Below, one piece after another: positions 9,897-22,200 of a DNA stretch of 64,000 bases (within the stretch, counting starts at the first letter, position 1; the number at the start of each line of letters is the position of its first letter). The stretch comes from Gentiana macrophylla (Eukaryota > Streptophyta > Magnoliopsida > Gentianales > Gentianaceae). Location: positions 2,914,001 to 2,978,000 of the forward strand of contig CM047805.1 of assembly GCA_026214975.1 (NCBI GenBank), read 5' to 3'. The position numbers and the translations under genes were made by a program. Under the pieces are notes generated by a model, which was not told the origin of the DNA, did no database searches, and saw only the letters and a list, made by a program, of their open reading frames with translations.

Positions 9897-11086
9897 ATGC
9901 CTTATTGTAGAGCCTTGTGTGGAATGTTGTAAAGTGAAATATGTGTATTCTAATGGCTTTGGCTCCGTACCGTGATTTCAAGGGATAATTGTAACACATT
10001 TCATTTGGCCTTATGTGACGTTGACTTGATGATCGATGTCTTAATTGTTTTGTGGCAAAGTTAAGGGTTTGGTTTTTAGTGGACTCGGCTCAGCACCTTG
10101 TGGAGACCTTCTACACAGAGAAACTCGGGATCATCGGAAGACTTATTCCTTAGCCTTGTGGATACTGGATTAGATGCTAATGTTTCAATGCAACGTGTTA
10201 AGTAGTGTAATGTATAGTTGGTCTATGGTCTATAAGTCATCAATGAGCCTTTATGGGAAATTGATGTGGTTAGTTAACAACATAAATACATGCTTGATGA
10301 GTCTAGAAGATAAAACACGTTGGTCCTTGGTGAGGCACGTTTTTGTTTCGCAGCATGGAATCATTACCCTTACGCAAAGGTTAAAATACAAGATATGAGA
10401 ATGTTCCACATGGTTAGATACCGTGCCATATGAGGAGCTGAATGTGTCATGTTGCAGTCTTCACCATGCAAAATGTCATTGGACCAATGTGTAACAAATG
10501 TCTTTGTTGGTTATGTCTACAAGTAAGACTAATAGAGGGGAGTGAGCTACTTGAACGTATGTGTTATTATTATTGTTGATAATTCTTGTGTTATAACATG
10601 TGTAGATTCGGTGCTTCTACCATTTACTAAGTAATTTTGTACTAACCTATTTCTTATTGTTCCTCACCCCTTGAAGGTGGTTTGGTGTAGGTTGAGTTCG
10701 AGATCTCTAAAGAATGATTCCAGAAGCAGCTGTTGAAGTTTATCCTTCTTTTATTCTCTTGTAATAATGGTATAAAATCTTCCATTTACTTTCGTTATGG
10801 ATTAAGATAGTTGTACCTTCTGGTTGTAAAGCAATAATTGTAATAGTTGAATGGATCATCGATCATTGTGTAATAGTACTAAATGTTGTTTTAGTTGAAG
10901 CTTGTGTTACTTTTCGATCGTTTGTAAAATCTTTTGGTTTTCCCGAGTCTATCCTTTCGTTTTCCGGTTTGTTCCTTGATGATGATGATGTTAGGCTTAC
11001 ATATATAATCGATTAATTTTAATTATATACTTGGAGGGTGTCCTTTTGCGGTTAAGGGATCAATATCCCGATCAGGGGCGTCACAA

Positions 11087-11378
11087 AAATCTATTTAAAT
11101 TTTACCTATAAATTCTCCACATTGAATGACAATTATGGATGGATTTCGTTTACTTTCGTTTACTTTACATTTAGAGAAACTTTGCAACATTTACTTTACT
11201 AAGGCGTCAATGCTGATTTTGAAAGCATCCACGAAAAAATTCAGCTCATATTTAAAGGTCGTTGTAAAGATTACTAACTAGGTTTTCGGGTTCGTTGTTT
11301 GTGATTCATTTAAGTGAAAATTGATCAAAAGTAACTGATTGTTGTATTTTAGGAGACGATTGCGATAATTATGAGCGT
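11087..11378. other. Unassigned 0.3 kb between two LTR pieces
   Basis: AT-rich, no ORF and no recognised motif apart from a direct repeat of TTTCGTTTAC around 11145-11165. It may be internal sequence of an old gypsy element or host spacer. Confidence 0.3.
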
Positions 11379-11765
11379 TGTAACGCCCCGTTCCCGGATA
11401 CCGAGTCATTATCCAGAAAAGTACGTTCGGCACGTATAACATTAAATAAATTCAACATTATACGTAAGCTTCTATGTCGTCGTATCGAGTTAAACAAACG
11501 GAAGCTAAACAGACTCGGGCGAAAGCCGTAAAAGTTACTAGAATTACAATGTCATCCAACTTTAAAGATAGAAAGGAAACTTACAACAATGAAAAGCTTA
11601 CACTGTACGACGTCTTACAAAAGGAAACAACCTATCTTACAACATATTTTATAAAAAAGTACAGCAAGTCTGGAAATCAAAATACAACATAGTTTGAAAT
11701 GGGAAGCAACATAGTCATGTGATGATAGCCGACCCAAACTACCCACATGTCATCCTTTAAAGTCG
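11379..11765 (+). repeat. Start of a gypsy (Tekay-like) LTR, truncated
   Basis: TGTAACGCCCCGTTCCCGG at 11379 is a common start of plant Tekay-type LTRs, and ACCCAAACTACCCACATGTC further on fits their U3. It breaks off where the LTR of element R begins (about 11766). No 3' part is found in the window, so its boundary with R is approximate. Confidence 0.4.
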
Positions 11766-12168
11766 TGTAAGTAATGACTAGCCCCTATAAAGTGAGGAGT
11801 TAAGGGCCAGAAGCCCCTAACACATACCCCAGGGCAGGTCCCTAACCCCAGGTGGGAGATCGGCAAATGCTCCTTCTCCAACCACCGCAGGTCGGCTAAG
11901 GCTTGGCGAAGAGGAGCTGACCAGTTCGGCCATAGTGGCCTTGGGGGCTCGGCGCAGGACGCACAGAGAGACCCTGGCACTATTCCACATGCTGGATAGC
12001 TAAAGATAAACAAGGAAAGAATCCTGAGTCATAAAGACTGTGATCTTGACATTTAAATATGTCCATAATTATCCATAAATTATAGGGATTTAGTCGTGTA
12101 TATCTTTAGGTAAATAATATTATTAATAATAATGTGGTTCCTTGCAGGACAAGGAAAGGGATGAGACA

Positions 12169-12181
12169 TCCACTATATAAA
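12169..12181 (+). promoter_or_regulatory. TATA box of the R 5' LTR
   Basis: CCACTATATAAAC in the left part of the R LTR. It is well placed to start the genomic RNA on the plus strand, in line with the downstream gag. Confidence 0.5.
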
Positions 12182-12299
12182 CAACCCTAAGGAACTACGA
12201 AAGACTTGATTCCAATTAAGCTATTGGATACGTAGGCAACTCAAGAGAAATAACTCGAGAGCTCAGTCTAAAATACACCCAAAACACATCCCCATTAGC

Positions 12300-14082
12300 A
12301 TGATTTAGGGTTCATAGGATTAAAGTGCTGGATATACAGAAACCCGAATCCGGATCCGATCCATAATTGGACAGTCAGATCTAATTCACAGCACCGATAG
12401 AGACACTTGATCATGCACAGCGGAAGCTACAAATTAAATTCGCAGCAATTTTACCATGATTTTAATTCACATAATTAATTAATACAACTACGAGGAGGTT
12501 GAAGATTTACCCTATAAAAGAGGATGAGCAATCGACAGAAAGGGAGAAGCCGTAGTCTTCCGGATTGTATCTCCAAGCGACAACTGGTGGACGTCGATCC
12601 TCGTAGTAAAACCTCCTTGAATATGCTTCAAGAAAAACCTTAGAACAACAAAACTAAATTTTCTCCTCTTATTCAAAAAGGGCGTCCCTTTTTTTTCTTC
12701 TGAAAAATGGGGTTGGATTGATTCAATATTGTGTTGGGAGAAACTCTCTTTTTATAAAAAAAATAACTAATAATTTTGAGAATTTATCTTTTACACACAA
12801 ATTTATCTTTTCCTTTTAGGAAAATAAAACATTTATCCAATAAGAAAACAAATTTCTTATTTATCCAATAAGAAAAATAATTTCTTATTTATAATTATTT
12901 AACACATAAATAATTACATTATCCACATTATAATTAATTAGGAGAAAATTTCTTTTCCCAAAACCAAAACAATGTGGCGCCATTTTTGATGTCATTTGGG
13001 ATAATAGAAAATGTCTTTTCTATATTACATATTATTTACCAAATAAATAATATTTGCATATTCATTAAATAGACCAACTATTTAATTTATTCTCGAGGTT
13101 CCACAAAACGAGAAAACACTCGCGTGTTAGGAGCTAACCCGGGGACCATGGACCTATAACCAGTAGCTACCACAAATTGAATAAAATATTAATCGAACAG
13201 AATATTTCTACTCAACTTATTAATTCCGGAATTACGCCACCATAAATCTGAAATCTGAACTCTATCGATTATAGATATAACTTATTCTCAAAGCGACGAG
13301 TCGACGAGTGTCCATTGATATAATCATTACATACAGACTAACCTTCCATAGACTATCCGTAACGAAGCGGGATTATTTCCGTAAACCTTCTTCATTACAT
13401 CTCATCCTTATTTACCATTAACCCACTAGTGATCAATTAGTTAATAACCAATACGAACTCTCGGGATCGATCAATTTCTAGGATTAACAAATAAGGGGAT
13501 TGTCTTTCTACTTTCCGCATGAAGGAATGGATTCCATATCTGTGAGACACACTTGTCACTCATTCCAGAATAGTGCCAACGTGAAAGTGATTCGGACCGC
13601 GCCTCTTAGCGATTCTTAACGAACACATCAAACCCTATCCTAAAACAAGCAGGAGTCTGTAATCACGTCAGGATTTAGGTTAATACATATATGATCATCT
13701 TGTGATTTAATAAGATTTCTCAATCACGGAATTATATGAGAAACTCTGATTAAATCGGTTCAGTCCTATATGACTACATCATATATAAATACCCCACTTA
13801 GATAACCAATGTCAACGGTCCGGATAAGGCGGTCACACCATAAAGTGTTCTGGGCGCATTAATGGTGGTTTAATCAATAGACCACATACTTTGATTAAGT
13901 TCACCACGGACTAACATTTCAAGTGTATCACCATAAACTTAATCCTCACGTGTGACACACGCTAAGTTATATGGCTACATATGATACGACTTGGGGTTTT
14001 CAGCAGTGTATAATATATAAGCACAAAGAAAATAATAAGATGAGAGTAAATCTGTCATTTATTAACTATAAAAACAATTACA
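12300..14082 (-). mobile_element. Copia LTR plus leader fragment G (minus strand)
   Basis: The minus strand starts TGTAATTGTTTTTATAG (14082) and runs about 1.7 kb to a GCTTCCGCTGTGCATGATCA end (about 12408), followed by a degraded PBS-like stretch and about 100 bp of leader with CCCTAAATCATGC. The layout resembles the LTR of element C, but the sequence is a different family. No coding part remains. It splits the R 5' LTR. I could not find a clean TSD, so the left limit is approximate. Confidence 0.45.
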
Positions 14083-14178
14083 TAAATTGTCTTTCGGGCG
14101 CTACTTCCAACATAAAGGTCATTATCACAAAGGTAATCGGCCAGGATTTATTCATAGACGATTTCCAGCATCGTCAAT

Positions 14179-14195
14179 TGGCGCTAAAAGGAGGG
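14179..14195 (+). other. Primer-binding site of R
   Basis: TGGCGCTAAAAGGAGGG begins 2 bp after the LTR end. TGGCGC plus a purine-rich tail is usual for Tat-group elements. It lies 50 bp before the gag ATG. Confidence 0.5.
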
Positions 14196-14245
14196 CCTCT
14201 TTCTGATAAAGCGATCCAAAAATCCTAGAATTCTCATGATCAACA

Positions 14246-15709
14246 ATGGCCAAAAACACCGGTAAGAGAACGGCAGATCCTGCAAATCCAACTCAACAAG
14301 GTGGAGAAGCCGTAGCCACCCAAGGAGAATGCCAAGCTACGGCCGCCCAAAGAAGAGCAAATATTGCTGAAGATCCAACTCATCAGCCTAATCCGGCCCT
14401 TCAAGATCCAGGCAACCAGGCATTGGTTGAAGCCTTGAAAAATATAGATAATATCACCCTCAAATCAATTTTTGATGAAACCCTCAAAGGAAGGGATCCC
14501 CCAGAAGTTTCAGAGACCGATCTCCAGAAAGAAGCTCATAAAAAGCCGGAGGTCGTGGAATCTAGCGCTCACACAGAGCAGATAAACGTGCATCAACCCA
14601 ATGACACGGCTAAGGCCGAACTGGATGCTGTGCTCGATTGAAGATAAGATGAACTGCTCTGCGCGTCACCCTTTACATAACACATTGACAGCTATCCCCG
14701 ACCAACGGGGTTCAAAATTCCAAAGATTGAGTCGTATGATGGATCTAAGAATCCTTATGACCACATGCATCAATATATATCTCACATGAATCTGTACAAT
14801 GCCTTAGATGAGATGAAATGTAAAGCTTTCCCTGCACTGCTAACAGGAAGGGCCAGAGAATGGTTCAACAAAATTCCTCCTAAGTCGATCTCCGACTTCG
14901 GAACCCTAACTCGGAAGTTCGTCCACGCCTTCATCGCAGCTCGTCCTTTACAGAGAAATCAGACTCACCTTCTAACTTTGAAGCAGAAGCAAGATGAGTC
15001 CGTTCTTCACTTTATAAAGCATTTTAATGAAGAGTCCGCACAGGTGCGGGATGCAGATGATCGACTACTGATCGCCTCTTTCATGGCAGTGTGCATGAGA
15101 GGGACGGGCGTGACGCTAAAATTTGAACAACAAACTTCCTCGAACAATGGAAGAATGTTTAGATGTAGCCTATAAACATTGTCAGGAAGAAGAAGCAAAT
15201 AGGATAAAAAGAGAAATGGAAAGAGGTGAAGGAAAGAAAAGCAAGTCTGAAGATAAGTCAGAAAAGAAAAGGAAGTCGGTTTGGGATCGGGTAACTGTGC
15301 CCATCTCAGATCGGTTAGGGAAGAAATGAGCTTTGCAAGATAGAGACTTCATCCCTTTGAACAGATCTCGCGAGCAGGTCCTCGCAATCATGGAAAGAAA
15401 TGGTATAGCCAAGGTCCACCACCAATGAGGGGACCCAGAGAGAAAAGAGACCTTAACAAGTTTTGTAAGTATCATCAGGATGTTGATAATTATTCAGAGC
15501 AATGTCGGGATCTGATCAGAGATATTGATGCAGTAGTAATGGAAGGAAAGCTGGACGAGGTCGTAGATCGATCTCTCAGGCCGAACCGCACGGCCGGCGT
15601 GAGTTCAAGCGCAGAAATAACTACAACAATAGAGGATACAGAGATGAGTTTTAAAGAAGAAGAGACCACTCCCCAGACCCTAATGGTCAGTTGGATAATC
15701 GCCCTATGA
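14246..15709 (+). pseudogene. gag: R gag
   Basis: Starts with ATG at 14246, 50 bp after the PBS. The N-terminal ~130 residues are acidic, Ala/Gln/Pro-rich and disordered. After frame changes near 14640 and 14765 comes the conserved Gag capsid core: ALLTGRAREWFNKIPPKSI, then LTRKFVHAFIAARPLQRNQT and LLTLKQKQDESVLHFIKHF. A basic Lys/Glu-rich segment follows (about 15200-15320), then KFCKYHQDVDNYSEQC (15460-15515), a degenerate zinc knuckle in which the usual His is Asn. Stops at 14641, 14789, 15175 and 15328 break it. The copy at 55157 keeps a longer open core. Confidence 0.75.
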
Positions 15710-15824
15710 ACACGGTCAATACGATCTCAGGGGGGCCGAACAACACGAGCAGAGCTGAAGATTCAAACAGTAGCAGGTCTATGCTCCTACTCAAACGAGT
15801 AAAAGACAAAGACTGGTAGGAGAA

Positions 15825-16461
15825 GTGACCAATGGTCCTAAGGACTCCCTCCCGTTAGTAATCAACAATGAGGGGTTAGTTATAGAGGCGGTGATCAGTA
15901 AGAATCTGATGAAGCGAATATGTGTAGATACCGGCAGTGCTGTGAACGCCCTTTACTATAATGTTTTCATAGCTATGGGATTGAAAGATGCCGAACTCAC
16001 CCCTGTTTAGGCAAATTTGTTCGGCTTTGCCGGACCCAGTTCATCCACTGGGTATGATCAAACTTCCAACCACTTTCGGGGAAAGAACTAAGGGCAGGAC
16101 ACTGATGGTGGATTATGTGGTATTTATTCACCCCTCAGCATATAATGTGGTTATAGGAAGACCGGCACTAATCGACCTTCGAGCTGTAATCTCACCAGCT
16201 CATGTTAGTATGAAGTTCCCTATAAGAGAAGGCTTGGTAGAAATCAAAGGCGATGTGGAAATATCCAGGAGTTGTTACACGGCAACAGTAAATGGAAAGA
16301 TAATGGTTCAACAAGTGAGAATCGAAGAGTTGCTCCCGGAAGATGAAGAGAGTTGGTCATCTGAAGATCAGACAAAGTTTTTTTTTGTCTATGGGACGAA
16401 CAGGCTGACTCAACAATTAGTGGGGGAACATGGATCCCAGCCTCATATAAGGAATCTTTGA
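15825..16461 (+). pseudogene. pol: R pol: aspartic protease
   Basis: Contains RICVDTGSAVNALY (D-T-G active site) at about 15920-15960. After a shift of frame near 15990 it continues with FGERTKGRTLMVDYVVF and YNVVIGRPALIDLRAVISP, the conserved flap/C-terminal part of gypsy proteases (hydrophobic-GRP.L). The domain is followed by an acidic linker ending EELLPEDEESW. A stop (TTTAG at 16007-16011) is shared with the second copy, so inactivation predates the duplication. Confidence 0.75.
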
Positions 16462-16487
16462 TAACTCTCTTGAAAGAATTCTAGGAT

Positions 16488-17458
16488 GTGTTCGCATGGA
16501 AAACTGAAGACATGCCAGGATTATCGCCAGAGCTAGCCATACACAGGCTAAACATAGATCCGAACAAGAGTTCTGTTCGTCAAAAGAAAATGCACTTTGC
16601 CTCTGAACGTATCTCGGCAATTAAGCAAGAAGTTACCAAATTGTTGCAGGCCAACATCATTAAAGAAGTCATGTATCCAGAATGACTAGCAAACCTAGTG
16701 CTGGTCAAGAAGCCAGATGGGAGTTCGAGGATGTGAGTTGACTTTACTGATCTCAACAAAGCATGTTTGAAAGATTGTTACGCCTTGCACAAGATTGATC
16801 GTCTAGTGGACTCAGCAGTGGGATATAAAGTGTTTGCATTCCTAGATGCATACAAAGGATATCATCTGATCACAATGGATCCCCAAGATGCAGAAAAAAC
16901 ATCCTTCATAACAGAATTTGGGACGTACTGATATGTCACTATGCCCTTCGGCCTGAAGAACGCTGGAGGAACATATCAAAGGGCGGTCAACCAGATATTT
17001 GCCCAACAAATTGGGAGATGCATGGAGGTGTATGTGGACGACCTCCTAATCAAGAGCAGGACTCTTGATCAATATTTAACAGATGTCAGAGAGGTATTTG
17101 AGGTACTGAGGCAGACTCAAATGAAGCTTAACCCTAAAAATGCACATTTGGGGTCAGATTAGGCAAATTCCTAGGATATATGATATCCAAAGAAGGAATA
17201 AGAGCCAATGCTCTGAAAGCCATGCAACCGCCAAAAAGCATTAAAGATGTACAGCGGCTAACCGGACGAATAGCAACGCTGAACAGGTACTCTTTAGATC
17301 GGCACAGCGTGCCTTACCTTTTTTCAAAATTCTGAGAAGAGCAAGTCCTTTCCAATGGGATGAGGAAAGTCAAAAAGCATTTGAAGAACTGAAATTGTAC
17401 TTGGCCGAACTACCCATGCTAATAGCTCATCAGGAAGGAGAATCTTTATATGTACACT
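16488..17458 (+). pseudogene. pol: R pol: reverse transcriptase, cut by B
   Basis: RT motifs in order: VFAWKTEDMPGL near 16490, LVKKPDGSSRM, VDFTDLNKAC, FLDAYKGYHLITM (catalytic Asp), MPFGLKNAGGTYQR (about 16941) and VYVDDLLIKS (catalytic YVDD, about 17028-17057). Stops replace conserved residues at 16682, 16736 and 16929 and are shared with the other copy. A missing base near 17143 (AAAAATGCAC against AAAAAATGCAC in R') adds a private frameshift. RNase H begins near 17340 and is cut at 17458 by element B. Confidence 0.85.
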
Positions 17459-19263
17459 TGATGACGTGGTCAATCAGGTTATAATATACTCGACCACCAT
17501 AAACCAGTACTAGCAAGAGGACTAGGCCCATCGTAGTATAGCTATAGTGAATCAAGGTCGATCCCACAGGGAACCAATTGTGGGTCATTCCATATATAAA
17601 CAATTAATTAAACATGTCAAGGACATAGAGGCGGTCTACGACCAACATAGGACAAGAAAAGTAAAGACACGACTCGACATAACGTAATTAACCTCCCCAA
17701 TTATAGTCTTCATCGTTTGGACCTAGATAATTTATATAATAAACTGAACTTATTAACTGTCAATCCGTTTGTATCTATATTAGATTGGCTACGGGAGTCA
17801 TCCTCTTTAACTTGACTTAGCACCGGTAGGTCACTAGATCACTGTGGTATTGTTACGTGACTTCGCCTTTTGGTGCCTCCATCTCATATAACTCACACGC
17901 TTACGACTCTAAGGATGCCGATATTAACCGTACACCTCGTCCAGGCAACATTCCTATGGTTAGGCGTACTTCCTAAACGATCGCTCAAGCCCTCGTCCAA
18001 CTAACAATTACCCTCTAGGTCTCATGCTAGTTTACGAACTACGCATAACTAGGTGACGTCAATTCCCTAATACAAAACCTACCTAGATCTCGCTGAAAGT
18101 CCCGAAAGATCGTTCGTGAGCCGAACTAGGAGCCCTATATTGGTATTTCCTAATCGTACGCTAATTAAAGCGACGAGCAACGAGCCGTGGCCATACCTAC
18201 CTGAGATAATAAATCCTACTAAGCTAAACCTACCATAAAGACGTGGCGGACTAACTAAATGAGACAAATAGGGGCTCGGTCGACCGAAAGCATAGACACT
18301 CGGTCGACCGAATGATTCCATTCGGTCACCCAAACGATTTCATCCCCAGATTACATCCTAGAATATATCTCTCAGCGTTTCATCATACAGAACAGATTAA
18401 ACAGTAATTTGTAAAGCAATCATATAAATTAACATAGATACGCATTGATTAAACTAAGCAAATTCATGAATAAATACTAAGTATATGACGTAGGTTATGG
18501 GATCCTCATAGACAAGGCGTCGCCACATCCCTAACGTCATAGCCTAGATCTACATCATCTACCTACGATTAACTAATTCAAACGATAAAGCATAATTGGG
18601 AGGGATTAATTACTTAAAATAAAAGAAACAGAAAATAAAGTCTTACATAATTTACAGCCCGTAAACTCTGGAAACCCTCAAATTATTCTACATTGTATCA
18701 AGATATGAATAGAGTGATTTTATTGAATGATATTCTAAGGTATTCAAGGTGTGTATTACAATTCTCGTGGCTGCTTGCTTATATAGAGGTTTTTGCCGAC
18801 TTAGGGTGGTTCTAGAAGATAAGCACGATATAAGCCGGAAACCGACCCAAACCTAAGGCTCGGTCAACCGAAGATCTTCACTCGGTCGACCGAAGCATCA
18901 GGCTCGGTCGACCGAACCTAGAAATGCCCCTTTTCACACGTTTTCTTCGTTTGCCTTGCTCCCCACTGCACGTTTGCATGTCGATCCGATTAATCTCTCA
19001 TTTAATGCTCCGATTTCCTTCCTTCCTTATCTTGAGATAATTGATTGAATGACACTAATCTTCTCGATTTGTAATGATCTGTAAAATCAACATTAATCGC
19101 ACAGTAAATCGGATAAAAACGAGTAAATACCAATTTACATAATATAAATCACATAACATTAAATATTAAATATAAACGTGTGATTTAATATAAAATGCGT
19201 ATTATTAATCTCGATTTAAGGTCAATGTTGATGACTTTTACGGGTATAATTTGACCGTCATCA
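17459..19263 (-). repeat. 3' LTR of B
   Basis: TGATGACGTGG...CCGTCATCA. It carries the U5 block with GGTCGATCCCACAGGGAA (about 17559), TATA at 18778-18789, and TCGGTCGACCGA palindromes at 18276, 18300, 18860 (one mismatch), 18882 and 18904. It differs from the other LTR mainly by small indels. Confidence 0.95.
18778..18915 (-). promoter_or_regulatory. B 3' LTR promoter: TATA box and TCGGTCGACCGA palindromes
   Basis: On the minus strand two perfect TCGGTCGACCGA copies (18904-18915, 18882-18893) and one TCGGTTGACCGA (18860-18871) precede CCTCTATATAAG (18778-18789) by about 70-130 bp. A second pair (18276-18287, 18300-18311) lies about 470 bp downstream of the TATA box in the transcribed part. 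Confidence 0.65.
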
Positions 19264-22200
19264 ACTACCCCCCACTTAGACTTTGATCGTCCCGAACAAA
19301 GCATCAATAAGTCATTTCCCAAGACAACATTTCCCATGGTCAGGTCATACTTACGCAAGAAGCTCAAGTCAACTCATACTAGTCATGCTCATAAGATATC
19401 CATTATTCACTACTCACTATGAATCGAAGTGATGTGTGCATGTGCATTTAGTTTTATATATTCGTAGCAAGATTAGAGTTTATGCCAACTTCGTAATCTC
19501 AACCTACCAACCTCAGCATTCATACTTCTCAAGCCTTTAAATTTTTGAAGCACTAGAGCAATAAGCAAGAGCGTATCTATAGGGTTTTTGGACTTGGAGA
19601 CCGAGTACTACTCAAAGCCTCTTAAAGAGTTGAATATCTTCAATTCATATCTTCATATTTTTCAAATACTATAAATCTCAAGGAAGAAAACTTTTTAAAG
19701 TATCCCCCTATCTTAGATCAAATATCGCATTGAATATTACCACAAGCGCAAGGCTACTTTGGTAATGTTACTACAAGCCCAGTGTTTAACATTTTGTTAA
19801 AACACATGTACGTCTCAAGCTTATTACTCCGCTTTTGTTGGTAAGAATATAAGAATACCTCAGCAGATAGATATTGACACTAGGTAGGCATAACCAATCA
19901 TCTATGCAATGTACACAATATTTTCAATTTTTTTATAAATTGCGCGGTATAACTTGATTCATTTATTGAGTAATTGAATAATAAATAACTACTTGCAAAA
20001 ATGGGCATGAATATCCTTAAATTTACTTAACATAAGTATAAAATGATCACGTACTCATGAAACTTGGTTTATTTCCTATCAATTCTTAGCTAGGAACTCA
20101 CAATTCTAAGGGTACGAGATAAATAATGTGACATTTATTCAAATTTTTCAATCATGTGCCGTTTCATTCAATTTTCAATTATAACATAACATGGCTAAGT
20201 CTCCTACCCCCCACTTAAACATGGCATTGTCCTCAATGACAAAAATAAATGAGAATTTAAGAAAAAGACTTAGCTCTGGAAACGGCTCACAAGTAAAGGA
20301 AAAAGATCGGAGTAAATTTCAGCACGTTGTGGAGAAGCAAGTGAAAACCTGTATAAGCAGACAAACTCCACGAAACCGTAAAATACCATGTCTATGGAAG
20401 TTATAAAATAATGTGGCAGTAATTAGGTATGAATACCGAAAAACATTTTAAGCCACTTTATTTTATACAACCAATGACAAGGGAAACCAAAAAGAAAAAT
20501 ACTAAATAGAAAGAAAAATAAACAAGCAACTAAAGATGGTGGTCTTCATCTACAACCTCCCCGCCTAAATATTCTTAAAACCGGGTGGAGAAGACAAAGA
20601 TCAATAAGCATAACCCCATGTGGGAAAACACGAGGGTGACTCGATCGAAAAGGTATTCAATCCAGGAAAAGAGAAACTTGGTAAGGTATAACAGATTGAA
20701 CGCGACCTATTGGCTAAAGATAAAGTCAAATACTTAGCGCAGACGCTTCTCGCTTGCATTGGATATCAACAACTTAGGGAGATGTAGCTACTCCTCAAAA
20801 TTACTAATAACCCAATGTATCACGTAAAAGTCATAACCGTCATCAACAAGGTCGGATCGGTGTGATAGTTCAGAACAAAACTTATCATCTAGAAATGCCG
20901 GAATAGGCGTAAAAAGTGTGCAATTTAAAACTTCCGGTAGAAAGATAAGTTGTACTTTGATCGAACCAAAAACCTTTAAAATCTAGCTAGGGTCAGATTT
21001 ACATTTACCCCAACTAGGATCATGAAAATCAAAATGATAAAAGATAATCATTAAAGCTTAGCAATATTTCAAATTCCGCAACACATAGGTATTGTGTAAA
21101 CAAAATGGAGGTTGAGAGTATGATGGGTTTAGAAAAAGATACACATAAGGTTGGGAAGAAAAGATAAAGGGTGGGTAAGAAATTGTTTTTATGGGTTTGA
21201 GAATTGTTCAAAGGAATGGGATTGGGTGGGAGAGTGAAACGGATGGAAAGAACGAGAGGCGATGACAGAATGGTTAGAAATGTGAATTGTTGGGCAGAAT
21301 GGTGAGAGGATCGAAAAGTTTGAAGGTGAAAAAGTGTAAAGGGAAAGATAAGGATAGTTGCAGAATGAATTGCGCACCACTTTGAATTTTCACTTGGATT
21401 ACCATTCTAAAAGATTTTGGAAGTTGACCAAAATTGTCCTTGTTCGCACCAATCATTCTCTGTTACATTTTCATTAATTCTCAAGCTCTCTTAATGCTTC
21501 CATCTTAAGGTTGTTTGCTAAATTTCCTTTTCTTTAGCAATTTTTCGACTCTCCTACGGAACTCTATTTCACGTGGCCTATATTGAGTAAAAAAGTTTTG
21601 CACATCCTTAGCCCAATGGCCATCGGAACACGGCAAAATAAAAAACCTCAACATATGTCACGTTACTCTTATTTGACTCAAAGAAAACAAAACCTATAAT
21701 CCTAAAAAGAAATCCTAAGGGTTTTAAAGAAGTAGTTCTGAGTTTAAAGTCCTCAGCTCGACTTTCCAAAAGTATCCTTGTCAGTTATCATTCTTGGATC
21801 GCCAGACTTTGACCCTTCGAGCACTATAAGAGGTGGGCTTGTTGCTTTTGCGGATTAATACCCTTCCCTTGGTTGTGAGACCTAGGAAACGACATTTATC
21901 CATACCATTTATCCAAAGCTCTTACCTCGGCTCTCGTTTTAGGGATTAGTGAATTCTAAGAAACTCGGTTAAAATTACGGTTTTGGCCTTGACAATAAGA
22001 AACAACGAATCAAAGTACTCCGAATAAGGTCGGTTATGTAGGCAAGCCTATGCCGTCTTATTTGTTGGAACATATGTGATGATTCAGGCCAATCCACAAG
22101 ATAAGCCCCGTTTAGCCCGAAGGCTTATCGGCTATGCTAAGTCTTGTCGAGCTAGCGTAACGCACATCACACGCGGAGGAGTCGATTTGAGCCGAAGCTC

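Larger units (their letters stand above)
7250..11086 (+). repeat. Gypsy LTR H (plus strand), split by a solo copia LTR
   Basis: A putative polypurine tract precedes TGTTTTAATC at 7250, and the right end is CAGGGGCGTCACA at 11086, typical of plant gypsy (Tekay-like) LTR ends. Without the solo LTR and its duplicated 5 bp the length is about 1.9 kb. The right half has CTCACCCCTTGAAGG followed by GTTGAGTTCGAG, a pattern I associate with sense-strand Tekay LTRs. No PBS follows, so this would be a 3' or solo LTR. Boundaries are tentative. Confidence 0.35.
11766..14176 (+). repeat. 5' LTR of R, interrupted by copia fragment G
   Basis: Proposed limits TGTAAGTAATGAC (11766) and CATCGTCA (14176), followed by the PBS. 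Left part 11766-~12300 has the TATA box CCACTATATAAAC (12169-12181) and a transcribed leader; the right part, about 14083-14176, continues with TTGTCTTTCGGGCGCTACTTC. Without G it would be about 0.6 kb. The outer edge is uncertain, because no 3' LTR survives for comparison. Confidence 0.45.

Noticed and set aside
11750..12013. 87-residue minus-strand frame rich in Pro/Trp/Cys
   Set aside because: Lies within the R 5' LTR on the antisense strand; GC-rich LTR stretch, no family resemblance.
15182..15475. Minus-strand open frame, repeated at 55570-55863
   Set aside because: Opposite the Lys/Glu-rich Gag tail; shadow frame without motifs.
18276..18915. CRISPR-like or satellite array from repeated TCGGTCGACCGA
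   Set aside because: Copies are few, irregularly spaced and lie in LTR promoter/U5 positions of a plant retrotransposon.
20191..20406. 71-residue plus-strand frame starting MAKSPTPHLNMALSS
   Set aside because: Its start coincides with the complement of the internal purine tract and hairpin of B; non-coding signal read by chance.
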